From contig OZ244893.1 in the NCBI GenBank assembly GCA_965221485.1, positions 62,001 to 126,000 of the forward strand: 64,000 nt of DNA, read 5' to 3'. Origin of the DNA: JAJEBT01 sp965221485. Lineage in GTDB: Bacteria > Pseudomonadota > Alphaproteobacteria > MPNO01 > UBA830. Every line of letters begins with the position of its first letter. The stretch's first letter is position 1. This document shows, piece after piece, positions 45,101 to 53,442 of the stretch. The position numbers and the translations under genes are program-made. The notes below the pieces were generated by a model. That model did not search any database, was not told the origin of the DNA, and saw only the letters and a program-made list of their open reading frames with translations.

Positions 45101-45318
45101 CCGTAGTGGGGGAGGCCGTTGGCGAAAGGCGGGCCGTCATAAAACACATACTCGCCGTCGGACGGGCGGGAGGCGACCGAATCCTCGAATGTATTGTCCC
45201 GGTTCCAGAATTCGATGATCTCCCGCTCGATTTCAGGGAGCTTCGCGATCGGGACGGGTGCAAATCGCGGCGGAAGCCTTTCGGGATCGTCGACGGGTTG
45301 CGGCGCTGTTTCAGGCAT
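42130..45318 (-). CDS. ileS: isoleucyl-tRNA synthetase, type 2 (eukaryote-like)
   Basis: Class I aminoacyl-tRNA synthetase of 1062 residues charging tRNA(Ile). The HIGH motif is HYGH (71-74, in GPPFANGLPHYGHLLTG), the KMSKS motif is KLSKR (in ENHQKLSKRLRNYPDP), and FGWDTHGLPAE and the editing domain (TTPWTLPSNLAVAV) are present. The PPFANGLPHYGH/KLSKRLRNYPD pattern and length define the IleRS2 type, which is mupirocin-insensitive in studied cases. ATG 45318 shares one base with the stop of bcp (TGATG), so both genes are coupled. Essential housekeeping gene. Confidence 0.95.
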   Translation of the reverse strand: MPETAPQPVDDPERLPPRFAPVPIAKLPEIEREIIEFWNRDNTFEDSVASRPSDGEYVFYDGPPFANGLPHYGHLLTGFVKDVIPRFQTMAGHRVERRFGWDTHGLPAELAAEEEVGISGRKAIIGFGVEKFNSACRDSVLKYTREWEEYVERQARWVDFENSYKTLDPDYMESCLWAFRQLYDRGLVYQDYRVVPYSWAVQSPLSNFETRLDDSYRIRTDPAITVTLPLRDRKDGTPPTHLLVWTTTPWTLPSNLAVAVGPDIEYVVLEKDGQRYVLSANATEKYRDQLAGATQTGSVTGREIAGAVYQPPFDYFADVENAFRVLEADFVDDEDGTGLVHMAPGFGEDDLAVCRAAGIRVVVPVDEAGRFTDPVSDYRGMGVFEANEPIIRHLKSDGRLFRHDTIDHNYPHCWRTDEPLIYRAVESWYLEVSSFREQMASHNRRINWIPHHVRDGLFGKWLENAADWNISRSRFWGTPIPVWISDNPEYPRIDVYGSIAELERDFGVSVTDLHRPFVDQLTRPNPDDPTGQSTMRRVEDVLDCWFESGAMPFASVHYPFENKDWFESHFPADFIVEYVAQTRGWFYTLVVLGVMLFDSPPFNNAICHGVVLDENHQKLSKRLRNYPDPLEFFDEYGADTMRWFLISSAVLSGGNLVIPREARSIARVQRDAIAPLLNAYAFFALYANLESFDVGLIDNPDDGLDRYILTKTGELAAKVEDALARYDIPQSCRDVAVFMDILTNWYIRRSRNRFWESGNSNAKREAFNTLYTVLVRSCEILAPLLPIVTERLYRNLTGKRSVHLADFPAAASFPADHDLARKMDLVRDACSAGLGIRERFRLRVRLPLKHAVVVHPLANTLGPHAATIAEELNVRNITLSDDLASAGSRQIRVNPRIGRRLGHKMKTVLAAARNNEYELTDVGEAVIAGERLSPEDFELRLVCEDGSEAASFGDGGAIILDVSIDDDQEKEGLARDLVRIIQNARKDAGFQVSDRIVLGLDGGNSVLEAAERHKALIASQTLAIDLAFEVRTGVVSRHDLQGESVTLSLKRVEAEVGAPNPV

Positions 45319-45788
45319 CACGTTTCCGAAGCAGCGTCAAGAACCTGATCAATATGCCCCGCCAGCTTGACCTTGCGCCAGGCGGCCCGCAGTGTTCCCG
45401 TCTCGTCTATGAGAAAGGTGGACCGTTCGATGCCCATGAATTTGCGACCAAACATGGATTTTTCCACCAGGGTTCCATAGGCCTTGCAGACCTCGCCATT
45501 TTCATCGGACAGCAGCGTGAAGGGAAGTTCGTGCTTCTCCTTGAACCGGTCATGTTTCCGGACACTGTCCTTTGATACGCCGAAGATTTCTGTATTCGCG
45601 TCTGCGAACGCCGTGATTGCGTTGCGGAAGGCAATGGCCTGCCTCGTGCAGATGGGCGTGTTGTCCTTGGGATAAAAATAGAGCACGACCTTCTTTCCCC
45701 TGAGGTCGGACAAACGAATTTCTCCGTCACCATCGCAAGGGAGGGTAAAGTCGGGGACCGTGTCGCCAATATCCAGTCGTGATGCCAT
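45318..45788 (-). CDS. bcp: peroxiredoxin of the BCP/PrxQ type
   Basis: Thiol peroxidase of 156 residues reducing alkyl and hydrogen peroxides. YPKDNTPICTRQ holds the peroxidatic Cys47. In most BCPs a resolving cysteine sits five positions later (CTxxAC); here that position is Ile52, so the enzyme must use a one-cysteine mechanism or an external thiol such as glutaredoxin. PLLSD-like FTLLSDENGEV, YG, and RSTFLIDETG are typical. Overlaps the start of ileS; co-expression with a housekeeping synthetase is presumably only positional. Confidence 0.93.
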   Translation of the reverse strand: MASRLDIGDTVPDFTLPCDGDGEIRLSDLRGKKVVLYFYPKDNTPICTRQAIAFRNAITAFADANTEIFGVSKDSVRKHDRFKEKHELPFTLLSDENGEVCKAYGTLVEKSMFGRKFMGIERSTFLIDETGTLRAAWRKVKLAGHIDQVLDAASET

Positions 45789-46051
45789 GAGTGATGTCTC
45801 CCCTTTTCTGTCGCGGTGTTTTCGGAGCGTAACGGAAGCCGGGTTCAGACGCCATGGTGGTTATTCTGTCGGCCGGAGGCGGGATCGGAACAGCGCCGGT
45901 GGGTCGGAGAGGGGTCCCGTCAGGGCCGGGTCGGGCCGGGGCTCTGTGCCAGTTCAGACAAACCGCCCAATCAGCTGCGGCTGCTGCTGTCAGTTCTCCG
46001 GAACCGGCTTGCCCCTGGTCATGGGTGCGTGCGATGCCATGGCTGTCCGGT

Positions 46052-46399
46052 CTATTCGGGTTCGGTCAGCTGGACTTCAATTCCGTTGGAGTGGAAATAT
46101 TCCATGAGCTCGCCGGATTCGTACATCTCCCGCACGATGTCGCAACCCCCGACGAACTCGCCCTTGACGTAGAGCTGCGGGATGGTCGGCCAGTTCGAGA
46201 AGGACTTGATGCCTTCCCGGACATCCGGGTCCTCGAGGACATTGATGCCCTTGAACGGGATTCCGAGATTGCCCAGAACCTGGACGCAAACCGAGGAGAA
46301 GCCGCACTGCGGAAACACGGGTGTTCCCTTCATGAACAGCACGACAGGGGTTTCCGAAATTTCCGTACGGATGCGGTCAAATACGGGATGTTCGTTCAT
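46052..46399 (-). CDS. grxD: monothiol glutaredoxin
   Basis: Grx4-type protein of 115 residues that carries a bridging [2Fe-2S] cluster with glutathione. CGFS active site at 32-35 (VFPQCGFSS), GTP-binding-like KGTP (24-27), NWPTIPQLYVKGEFVGGCDI for glutathione binding. The upstream gene is bolA, its classical partner in Fe-S trafficking, 26 bases away on the same strand. Confidence 0.95.
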   Translation of the reverse strand: MNEHPVFDRIRTEISETPVVLFMKGTPVFPQCGFSSVCVQVLGNLGIPFKGINVLEDPDVREGIKSFSNWPTIPQLYVKGEFVGGCDIVREMYESGELMEYFHSNGIEVQLTEPE

Positions 46400-46425
46400 G
46401 CTCAGGTTTCTCCGTTCTGCTGCCG

Positions 46426-46668
46426 CTACTGGTCATCTTCGGGGACACTTGTCTGGAGTGCCAGAGCGTGCAATTCCCCTCCCATGCGCCCCTGTAGGGC
46501 CTGATAGACCATCTGGTGCTGCTGGACGCGGGTCTTGCCGGCAAACGCGCTCGAGATCACGCGGGCTGCGTAGTGGTCACCGTCTCCCGCGAGGTCCTGT
46601 ATCGTGACCTGCGCGTCGGGGAGGCTTTCCTTTATCAGGTTTTCGATGCGAACGGCGTCCATTGGCAT
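46426..46668 (-). CDS. bolA: BolA-family protein
   Basis: An 80-residue class II KH-like fold protein partnering with the CGFS glutaredoxin in Fe-S cluster transfer. IENLIKESLPDAQVTIQDLAGDGDHYAARVISSAF and HQMVYQALQGRMGGELHALAL (with the conserved cluster-ligand His) are typical. ATG 46668 (or 46662) is preceded by AGGGAG. Forms an operon with grxD. Confidence 0.93.
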   Translation of the reverse strand: MPMDAVRIENLIKESLPDAQVTIQDLAGDGDHYAARVISSAFAGKTRVQQHQMVYQALQGRMGGELHALALQTSVPEDDQ

Positions 46669-47119
46669 GGAAACCACTCCCTTTCGCTCATGGACTTGCG
46701 GCGGCTGTTGTCGCGGTGCCGTTCGCCTTGTCGACGATGATACCAGGCCGTTGCAGGGCATATAGTCAATTGACTGAACGCGGTCAACTCTGAACCTCAG
46801 GGCCCCGCGACAGGAAGCATTATGGCCGTGCGGGCAGCCAGTGGCCGGGCGAGCGCTTCCCGGATATATATCAGTTGCCGGAATCTCCTGGCCTGGCGGA
46901 ACGGTCGACCAACTGCGAAGGCCGGTCGTGGATCCACAAAACCGGAGGGAGGGCGGCCGGAGCCACCGGATCTTTCGCGATGATCTGCTTCGGGTGTTGT
47001 GGCACGCCGCGGATGGCTGGCGTCTTTTCGTTTCCGCTTGCTTTTTTCCCGGGATCAATAAGGCCGCCAGTGCTGATGCGATGCCCGTTCGCACCAGGCT
47101 TGCGCCCGCCACCGGAAAT
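46669..47119. other. gene-free tract
   Basis: About 450 bases. The bolA frame stays open upstream for more than 140 codons but with no family features. It contains a TTGACTGAACGC-like element around 46770 (ATAGTCAATTGACTGAACGC) that could be part of a minus/plus promoter or a palindromic operator (AGTCAATTGACT, a 12-base perfect palindrome). Confidence 0.45.
46765..46776. promoter_or_regulatory. palindrome AGTCAATTGACT
   Basis: A perfect 12-base palindrome about 100 bases upstream of bolA. Its position suggests an operator for the bolA-grxD unit, but no regulator gene is nearby and the motif is not one I can assign. Could be chance. Confidence 0.3.
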
Positions 47120-47329
47120 TCACGTGCAGCCCGGGGTATCGCAAAGGCATTTGATCAGTGTGACAACCACTGCAGCTTGAACGATCAGGCCCGCAATCAA
47201 CGTTTTCACAAAGTCGTTCTTGAAGTCCTTAAGGTCGGCCTTCATATCCGCGATCCAGGCCTGTGCTTGCGGCGACAAGGTGTTGATATCGATCCTGTTT
47301 TCAGGTTGCTTTTGAGCCCGGTCATTCAT
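47120..47329 (-). CDS. small membrane protein, unknown function
   Basis: A 69-residue protein from ATG 47329: a polar N-terminus (NDRAQKQPENRIDINTLSPQ), an amphipathic helix (AWIADMKADLKDFKNDFVK), then one transmembrane helix (TLIAGLIVQAAVVVTLIKCL) and a short Cys-containing tail. The layout resembles short coiled-coil/TM proteins of the DUF1640/CCDC90 kind, but too little is conserved to name it. Probably inserted N-in. Situated between bolA and the P450, alone. Confidence 0.65.
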   Translation of the reverse strand: MNDRAQKQPENRIDINTLSPQAQAWIADMKADLKDFKNDFVKTLIAGLIVQAAVVVTLIKCLCDTPGCT

Positions 47330-47522
47330 TCCGTGGCCAAACCCTTGTCGGGCTCGTCTGTGAAACCGCATTCTGTCATGAATTTTACCAGGAGGTGGGA
47401 GTCGAACACAAGCTCTCCGTCATCATCGCAAGGGCTGTCAGCATAACGGACATCCCGAATTCATCGCTATCCGGCCGCCCCGAGGGTGTGTCCGGCACAG
47501 CTGCTGCGTGATCCGGAGGGCG

Positions 47523-48911
47523 TTACAACCGGGGGCGCCGCCGTCGTACCCGAAAGGTAAATGACTTCGCGGGGTGCGGGCCGGGAGTGTGGGTGATTTT
47601 CAACCTGTATCCGGGCCGGCCTAGGGACAACTCGAAATCATGCAGCAGGACAAGACAGGTGACGGCGATCTGCAGTTGCGCGAAATTCTCGCCAAGACAG
47701 CGGTGAGTCCCGAGACCGAAGGGGGCAAGGGCGCCCGGTTTCTGTTCCCCGCTGCGCTCCGGACCGAACCTGTCGATGTCAAAACGATCGGGGTCAGGAA
47801 AGCATTCCGGCAAATGGTTGGTCACTGTGTTGCCGATGAGGATTTTTGCTCCGGCCGGTACGGTGCAGCCACCGAACTCGAATGCGTTCGCGACGGTGCG
47901 CTTCAGGGCCGGGATCGCCGGATACATCCGCAGGGTCTCCTGAACCACACGCGGCGTGATATCCAGCGCCTGCAGTCTGTCCGGCGAAAGCGGTTGGCCG
48001 TCCAACAGGGAGTCGGCTTCCTCCGTCATTTGCGTGAGCAGGTCGGCATGTGTCAGGAGTGCATAGAGCATGAAGGCCGAGGTGTTGGCGGCCGTCTCCA
48101 GTCCGGCGAAGAACGGGCCCAGGATGGCGATCATAAGGTCGGTCTCGGGAAAGAACACCGGGTCGCTGTGGTGCAGATGGATCAGATCATCGACAAGATC
48201 TCTCCCTTCGGGTGGTACCTGCGTCTGGTGCTGTGCAAGCACGAGGCGGTAGAGGTCTTCCAGGCGACGGAGAGCCTGGCGCTTGCGGGGCAGGCGCAGA
48301 AACCATCGGGGGCGTTGCCCCATGACATGAACCCGCAGGAGAGCCTCAAGGGATATAACCAGATCATTGAAATAGTCTTGCGCCGAGACGCCAGTGGTCA
48401 GGATGGCGAGCTGTTCGGCGATGATCTGCTGCATGGCGTGGTGAGCCACAATCGGCTGATCCTCAGGCCAGTCGGCCGCGATGCGTCGGGTGATCTGGAC
48501 TGCGCTGTCCAGGCGGGTTTCGAAATAGCGGCCGGAGAAGCCCCGCATCTGCGCCTTGCGCATCCTTGCATGCGCTGAGCCATCCATGCCGGGAAGCGCA
48601 TTTTCCGCACCCAGCGCGCTATTGAAGTCGCGCCACGTCTCGGAAGACCGCAAACAGTTTCGGCCGTGCTTCTGGACGAATTGGTTCGCTTCCGGGCCGA
48701 CCAGGGCGATATAGCGATGGTTGATGGCGCGAAACTGAAAGACCGGTCCCAGTTTCCGGTATTGCCGGGTCAGAAATCCGCGGAGATCCGCAGAGACATC
48801 AAAAACATTCCCGAAGAACGGCCACCCTGTGGCGCGCGGTATACCGTCGTGCCAGCGGGAAGAAGAAGACGGGGGATCGTATTTCCGTGAACGAGGCTGC
48901 AGTTCCGCCAT
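47523..48911 (-). CDS. cytochrome P450
   Basis: Haem-thiolate mono-oxygenase of 462 residues. The haem-binding loop FGLGTHRCLG contains the cysteine ligand; the K-helix ExxR is ETLRMYP; the I-helix FFAGLETAANTS has Glu-Thr where Asp/Glu-Thr delivers protons. PERF-like region is FPDPDRFDIDRF. No ferredoxin or reductase gene is near, so redox partners must be encoded elsewhere. Similar in length and style to CYP51/CYP107-like class I bacterial enzymes. Substrate unknown. Confidence 0.93.
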   Translation of the reverse strand: MAELQPRSRKYDPPSSSSRWHDGIPRATGWPFFGNVFDVSADLRGFLTRQYRKLGPVFQFRAINHRYIALVGPEANQFVQKHGRNCLRSSETWRDFNSALGAENALPGMDGSAHARMRKAQMRGFSGRYFETRLDSAVQITRRIAADWPEDQPIVAHHAMQQIIAEQLAILTTGVSAQDYFNDLVISLEALLRVHVMGQRPRWFLRLPRKRQALRRLEDLYRLVLAQHQTQVPPEGRDLVDDLIHLHHSDPVFFPETDLMIAILGPFFAGLETAANTSAFMLYALLTHADLLTQMTEEADSLLDGQPLSPDRLQALDITPRVVQETLRMYPAIPALKRTVANAFEFGGCTVPAGAKILIGNTVTNHLPECFPDPDRFDIDRFGPERSGEQKPGALAPFGLGTHRCLGENFAQLQIAVTCLVLLHDFELSLGRPGYRLKITHTPGPHPAKSFTFRVRRRRPRL

Positions 48912-49620
48912 GTCTGCGTCCTTTCAGGTTCACTTGTTCATGCCATCACGACGGATGATGGCAGGGCGTTTTCGGAACGTCAGTTCATAAGGCAGCTTCT
49001 CACAAGCCTGAGTTTTCTCCCGAGCCTGGCACGCGCGGGAGAGAGGTCTGATCGGGCACATCACGTCGTTCCCGAAGACAACAGGTTTGCGACATCTGTT
49101 TCCGGCAGATATTCAAAGGACCCGGGATCCTCTCGAATGCCAGCCAGGGGCACCGGACGATCCTACTTTCGAAAGGAGGGTTTGTCTCGTATGGGATGCG
49201 CGTGGCCCCGACTTCGGCTGACAAGTGCCGGGACCAGTATCCCGGACAAAGGTACTGCGGCATCCGGCCGAAGCAATGTCGATCGCGGCAGGCCTGTTCG
49301 TGGCAGGTTCCTGGACCGCCGGTGGGTGACCCATCGCGGGTGGAGGGGGCTTCGATGCCAGGGCCAGGTCCCTGTTCCCAAAATTGCCGCGCCGGCCCCG
49401 CACGTTTGGTGAGGAACCCGGGATCCGGGGGAGTCCCTTTCGAGGCTGGTGGAGTTGGACTTCGAAGTCTGATCCAGGTTCCGGAACACACCACGTGTTT
49501 TGCGCCCTGGCGGACGAGCATTCAGAAGCCCTTGAAATACGCGCCGGGTTGGACCGAATTCCCGGAAAATGCGGCGAATCCGGCACCATTAACGGATCTG
49601 TTTTGCGCCGGTCCGGTGTT
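48912..49620. other. gene-free tract rich in short palindromes
   Basis: About 710 bases between the P450 start and the Rpn gene's 3' end. Words such as CCCGGGATCC, CCGGGACCAG, GACTTCGAAGTC and GAATTCCCGG occur repeatedly. Three minus frames remain open but give Pro/Arg/Ser-rich sequence without domains. Its character matches tracts at 11.4-11.8 and 50.9-51.5 kb; decayed sequence or unrecognised repeats are both possible. Confidence 0.45.
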
Positions 49621-50742
49621 TCAGTGGGTGACCCGCTGCAACAGGTCGTTTCCCGTGTCACACTCCAGGATCATGACACCGATCTCTTCGAGGCGGTCGG
49701 GATCGGTGATCCCTTCCAGAACTGGCCTCAGCCGGTCGGCAACTCCGGGTCCGAACCTGGCTGCAACCATACGGCACAGCAGGGAGCGCTCCCGTTCCAG
49801 ACCTTCCTCACGCCCTTCCTCGCGCCCTTCTTCGCGCCCTTCCTGACGCCCTTCCTGACGCCCTTCCTGACGCCCTTCCTGACGCCCTTCCTGACGCCCT
49901 TCTTCACGCCCTTCCTGACGGTCGCGGGCGCGCTGTTGCTCCTCATACGCACGAAAATGATCGATCATCCCCATCAGCAACTCGTCACTGTCTTTCTGGT
50001 CATCCATCTCTGTCACCTCCGGTATGAACCGGGAAAACGGAAGATCGCTTGCCCGGAGGAATATCATCAGCGCCCTGATGTAAGCGGGCGGAATGCCGTC
50101 CCGCAACTCTCTCCGCAGGTCCGTCAGGCTGCTATAAAACTGGCCGAGCGTCAAGTTTGCCTGCTCCGCCTTCAGCACCGGCGTCAGCACATTGTTCGCC
50201 GGAAGATCCTCCACGGGATGGCGCCGGACATCAATGACAACATAGCGTTCGCCCGCAAACATCCACACATCCGGAACCGCCTTCCCGGGCCGGGTCATCT
50301 CGATCAGATGGGTCGCCGCCGTCCAGGAGCCGAGCCCGCTGTAGAGCACGATCGGAAGCACCGGAGGCAGAAGGCAGGGGCCGGTTTCATATCGTCGCCT
50401 GTGGCTCTCGAAAACGAGATTGGAGTAATTGTGAACGCGCTGCGCCATCCATCGGTCGACACGCGACTGGAATTCCAGAATGAAGACGAAATAAAGACAG
50501 TCGTCCCCGTTCTCGTGGCGGTCCCGGAAGCGGACCTGCCAGACAATGTCATTGCGGTATTCGCGCAGGGCGTCATCCCTGTTTTCCTCGGGCATCCGCT
50601 GCAGGGTCGAGAAATCCAGCTGCGCAAACAGGGCCTCGCCGTCCGGCATAGCGGGAGCGACGAGACCGGTGATGCAATGCTCGACCGCGAGATGATGTTC
50701 AAAGAGGATCTTGTAAAGCCTGTCGGGCGTGCCACGTGCCAT
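49621..50742 (-). CDS. Rpn-family recombination-promoting nuclease (PD-(D/E)XK)
   Basis: RpnA-like DNA endonuclease, 373 residues from ATG 50742 (AGGAG ahead). The N-terminal domain has DRLYKILFEHHLAVEHCI and the nuclease core: NDIVWQVRFRDR, LYFVFILEFQS (the E-x-Q pair of the PD-(D/E)XK site), RVHNYSNLV. Rpn proteins nick DNA and promote recA-independent recombination. The C-terminal third carries nine tandem QEGR/EEGR repeats encoded by 12-bp units (49811-49918) before the conserved end (DRLRPVLEGITDPDRLEEI). Flanked by long gene-free tracts on both sides. Confidence 0.88.
   Translation of the reverse strand: MARGTPDRLYKILFEHHLAVEHCITGLVAPAMPDGEALFAQLDFSTLQRMPEENRDDALREYRNDIVWQVRFRDRHENGDDCLYFVFILEFQSRVDRWMAQRVHNYSNLVFESHRRRYETGPCLLPPVLPIVLYSGLGSWTAATHLIEMTRPGKAVPDVWMFAGERYVVIDVRRHPVEDLPANNVLTPVLKAEQANLTLGQFYSSLTDLRRELRDGIPPAYIRALMIFLRASDLPFSRFIPEVTEMDDQKDSDELLMGMIDHFRAYEEQQRARDRQEGREEGRQEGRQEGRQEGRQEGRQEGREEGREEGREEGLERERSLLCRMVAARFGPGVADRLRPVLEGITDPDRLEEIGVMILECDTGNDLLQRVTH
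49811..49918 (-). repeat. 12-bp tandem repeat inside the rpn gene
   Basis: Nine head-to-tail copies of a 12-base unit with consensus CGCCCTTCCTGA on the plus strand (variants CCTCG, TTCTTCG, TTCTTCA). Each encodes Gln/Glu-Glu-Gly-Arg on the coding strand. Five central copies are identical, so copy number can change by slippage without a frameshift, altering the linker length. Confidence 0.9.
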
Positions 50743-51858
50743 CCCGGCGCTCCTGTTGCCATTGGCAGGACGGGATACCACGCCCGCGCCATCCCTGCCA
50801 CGACAAACAAACGGACCATCCGTCGCTCAGAACCGGCCGGAACAGGGATGCAAGGAACAGGATGGCCGCACCATCACGCATCGAAAACAGACCGCTTCGG
50901 CGTCCGTCAGTTACGCATCAATATCAATTCGTGGTCCTCCTGATCGAAATCCACAGTATTGGGTCCGCGGATGTCATGGCGAACTCTCCCGGATCACTGG
51001 TCCGGTGTCCCGGCGGCCCAGAACCGAAGTCCTGACAGTGATCCTGTCATTGTGGTCCGGAGTCATGAACGCGAGGCTTCCGGATGTGAGGGTGATGGCG
51101 GGCCCGAACCGGCTTGCGAGGACCAGACTGGACCGCTCTGGTTCTGGCAATCAGGTTCCACGATCCCACCCCCCGTTCCGGGCTCGCACTATCGAAGATG
51201 TGTTCCGCTGCAGGCCACTCATTGCGGCTCGGACCAGACTCCGAAGTACAGTGCCGCTCCTTCAGAAGCACGATATCCGGAATTTCAAACGGCATTCCAC
51301 CACAGTCCAGGAGGTAACCCCGCCTTCGGCAACCCGGTCGTATGGCGGGTCCGGGCCCATGATCCTTGGGCTGTTTTCAGGATCACTGGCCTCCGGATTC
51401 CCCGGTCCTGGCAGCGGGCCGTTTGACAACAGCATGCTCTTCGCATCTGACGGCGAGGGGAAGGGCCGGCCGCAAAACAATTACGGCCGGTTCCTTCACG
51501 CCCCGGGATCCCGGATGCCCCGAGGGGCAGGTCTTGGAGATCCGGGCGCCTGGCTGTGGCGGCCGCGCTCTCTCACGCCGGTATTGCTGCCTCTGCCGCG
51601 CCACTCAGGCAGGCTCGTCAAGCGTTGGTAACGATGCCGGACCGGCCCTGGTCTCTCTCACTCTCGCCGGCGTTTGTGCGGCCCAACTTACGGGCAGGCT
51701 TCGAGGTTCCGTCGCTTTCCTGAAGCCGCGCGGGCTGCCTCGACAGCAATTCAGTAATCGGGCGTCGCGATGGCCACAGATGATCGTGGTAGGGTGGCGG
51801 GCACAGCGCGATTCGGGTATCAACCTGACCCCGAATGGCATGATCCGGGAGTATACGT
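50743..51858. other. gene-free tract with promoter of purH
   Basis: About 1.1 kb between the rpn start and purH. No frame has a recognisable domain. From 50930 to 51500 it is full of partly palindromic short words (GGTCCGGAGTC, GGACCAGACT, CAGACTCCGAAG, TCCGGAATTTC) recurring at irregular spacing. ATTCGGG at 51811 and CCCGAAT at 51830 form a 7-bp inverted repeat 20 bases before purH and could be an operator or leader hairpin. Confidence 0.45.
51811..51836 (+). promoter_or_regulatory. inverted repeat in the purH leader
   Basis: ATTCGGG at 51811-51817 and CCCGAAT at 51830-51836 are exact inverse copies with a 12-base loop. They lie 22 bases upstream of the purH start, just ahead of its ribosome site (CGGGAG). 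Position fits a repressor site or translational hairpin, but no PurR-like consensus is recognised. Confidence 0.35.
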
Positions 51859-53442
51859 ATGGGCGTTGGCGACGTAGCCATCAAGCGAGCATTGATTTCT
51901 GCATCCGACAAGAGCGGAATTGTGGAACTGGCACAATTCCTCAGTCGCTGGAACGTCGAGATCCTGTCTACGGGTGGTACGTCAAGGGTTCTGCGGGAGG
52001 CGGGCCTCGAAGTGGTGGAGGTTGCCGATTACACGGGATTTCCGGAAATTCTCGATGGGCGGGTCAAGACATTGCATCCGGCGATCCATGGTGGAATTCT
52101 CGCACGACGCGACCAGCCGGATCATGCTGCGGCAATGGACACGCACGGTATCGGGCAGATCGATCTGGTCGTGGTCAATCTCTATCCGTTCGAGAAGACA
52201 ATCCTTGAGACAGCCAACGTCCAGGAATGCATCGAGCAGATTGACATCGGAGGTCCTGCGCTTTTGCGGGCTTCCGCCAAGAATCACGATCATGTGACTG
52301 TCGTGACGGATGCGGCCGACTATCCGACGCTCATGGAAGACATGCGCACCCGCGAGGGATCGACCGGGGCTGCGCTGAGGCAGCGGCTGGCCGGAATCGC
52401 TTTTGCGCGAACGGCGGCCTATGACGTTGCAATTGCCCAATGGCTGACCGGGCGGACAGAAGGATTGTTCCCCCGGCGTGCGTCGTTGTCAGGAACGCTC
52501 TGCCAGACCTTGCGGTACGGCGAAAACCCGCACCAGAAGGCCGCCGTCTATGCGACCGGCGAGCCTCGTCCGGGTGTCACGACCGCGAGACAGCTTCAGG
52601 GCAAGGCGCTCTCCTATAACAATCTCAATGATACGGATGCAGCATTCGATCTTGTTTCCGAGTTTGACAAACCTGCGGTGGTGATCGTCAAACACGCGAG
52701 TCCCTGTGGTGTCGCGACTTCCGCGACGCTCGCGGAAGCGTTCCGGTCCGCTTGCCGGTGTGACCCCGTGAGCGCCTTTGGTGGCATTGTCGCCGTCAAT
52801 CGACCGCTGGATGCCGGGATTGTGGAGGCGTTTGGTGATCTCTTTCTTGAAGTGGTGATCGCACCCGAAGTGACGGCCGATGCCCAGGCGCTGTTGACGG
52901 CTCGCGGCAACCTTCGGGTTCTCGAAACCGGCAGCATGCCTGATCCGCGATTGCAGGCGGCCGTCATGACGCCGCTGTCGGGGGGGTTCCTGTTACAGGA
53001 CCGGGATTCGGTCCGGGTCGAATCCGGATCGCTCAAGCGGGTCACGCGGCGCTCGCCCAACTCACGGGAGACCGAAGATCTTCTGTTCGCGTTTACTGTG
53101 GCCAAGCATGTCAAATCCAATGCCATTGTTTACGCGCGGGATGGCGCGACGATCGGGATCGGCAGCGGGCAGCCCAGTCGGGTTGACTCGGCACGCATTG
53201 CCGCCTGGAAGGCCCGGGAATTTGCATCAAATGCCGGGCATCCCGATCCGTTTGAAGAAGGGGTTGTCGCGGCTTCGGATGCTTTTTTCCCTTTCCGTGA
53301 TGGTCTTGTCGCTGTCGCAGATGCAGGGGCCACGGCCGTTATTCAGCCGGGCGGGTCGGTTCGCGACCAGGAGGTGATCCAGGCGGCCGAAGAGCGCGAT
53401 ATCGCCATGGTCTTCACCGGTGTCAGGCATTTTCGGCACTGA
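51859..53442 (+). CDS. purH: AICAR transformylase/IMP cyclohydrolase
   Basis: Bifunctional enzyme of the last two steps of IMP synthesis; 527 residues as in other PurH. The N-terminal IMP cyclohydrolase half has ALISASDKSGIVELA, LSTGGTSR and RVKTLHPAIHGGILARRD; the C-terminal AICAR transformylase half has RYGENPHQKAAVY, QGKALSYNNLNDTDAAF, VIVKHASPCGVA (Lys-His catalytic pair) and VKSNAIVYARDG, GIGSGQPSRVDS. ATG 51859; a 7-bp inverted repeat precedes it. Three pur genes are on this strand, but purH is separated from purQL by about 550 bases. Confidence 0.97.
   Translation: MGVGDVAIKRALISASDKSGIVELAQFLSRWNVEILSTGGTSRVLREAGLEVVEVADYTGFPEILDGRVKTLHPAIHGGILARRDQPDHAAAMDTHGIGQIDLVVVNLYPFEKTILETANVQECIEQIDIGGPALLRASAKNHDHVTVVTDAADYPTLMEDMRTREGSTGAALRQRLAGIAFARTAAYDVAIAQWLTGRTEGLFPRRASLSGTLCQTLRYGENPHQKAAVYATGEPRPGVTTARQLQGKALSYNNLNDTDAAFDLVSEFDKPAVVIVKHASPCGVATSATLAEAFRSACRCDPVSAFGGIVAVNRPLDAGIVEAFGDLFLEVVIAPEVTADAQALLTARGNLRVLETGSMPDPRLQAAVMTPLSGGFLLQDRDSVRVESGSLKRVTRRSPNSRETEDLLFAFTVAKHVKSNAIVYARDGATIGIGSGQPSRVDSARIAAWKAREFASNAGHPDPFEEGVVAASDAFFPFRDGLVAVADAGATAVIQPGGSVRDQEVIQAAEERDIAMVFTGVRHFRH

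Noticed and set aside
49811..49918. CRISPR-like array
   Set aside because: The repeats are 12 bp, contiguous without spacers and in frame inside a gene, so they are a coding tandem repeat.
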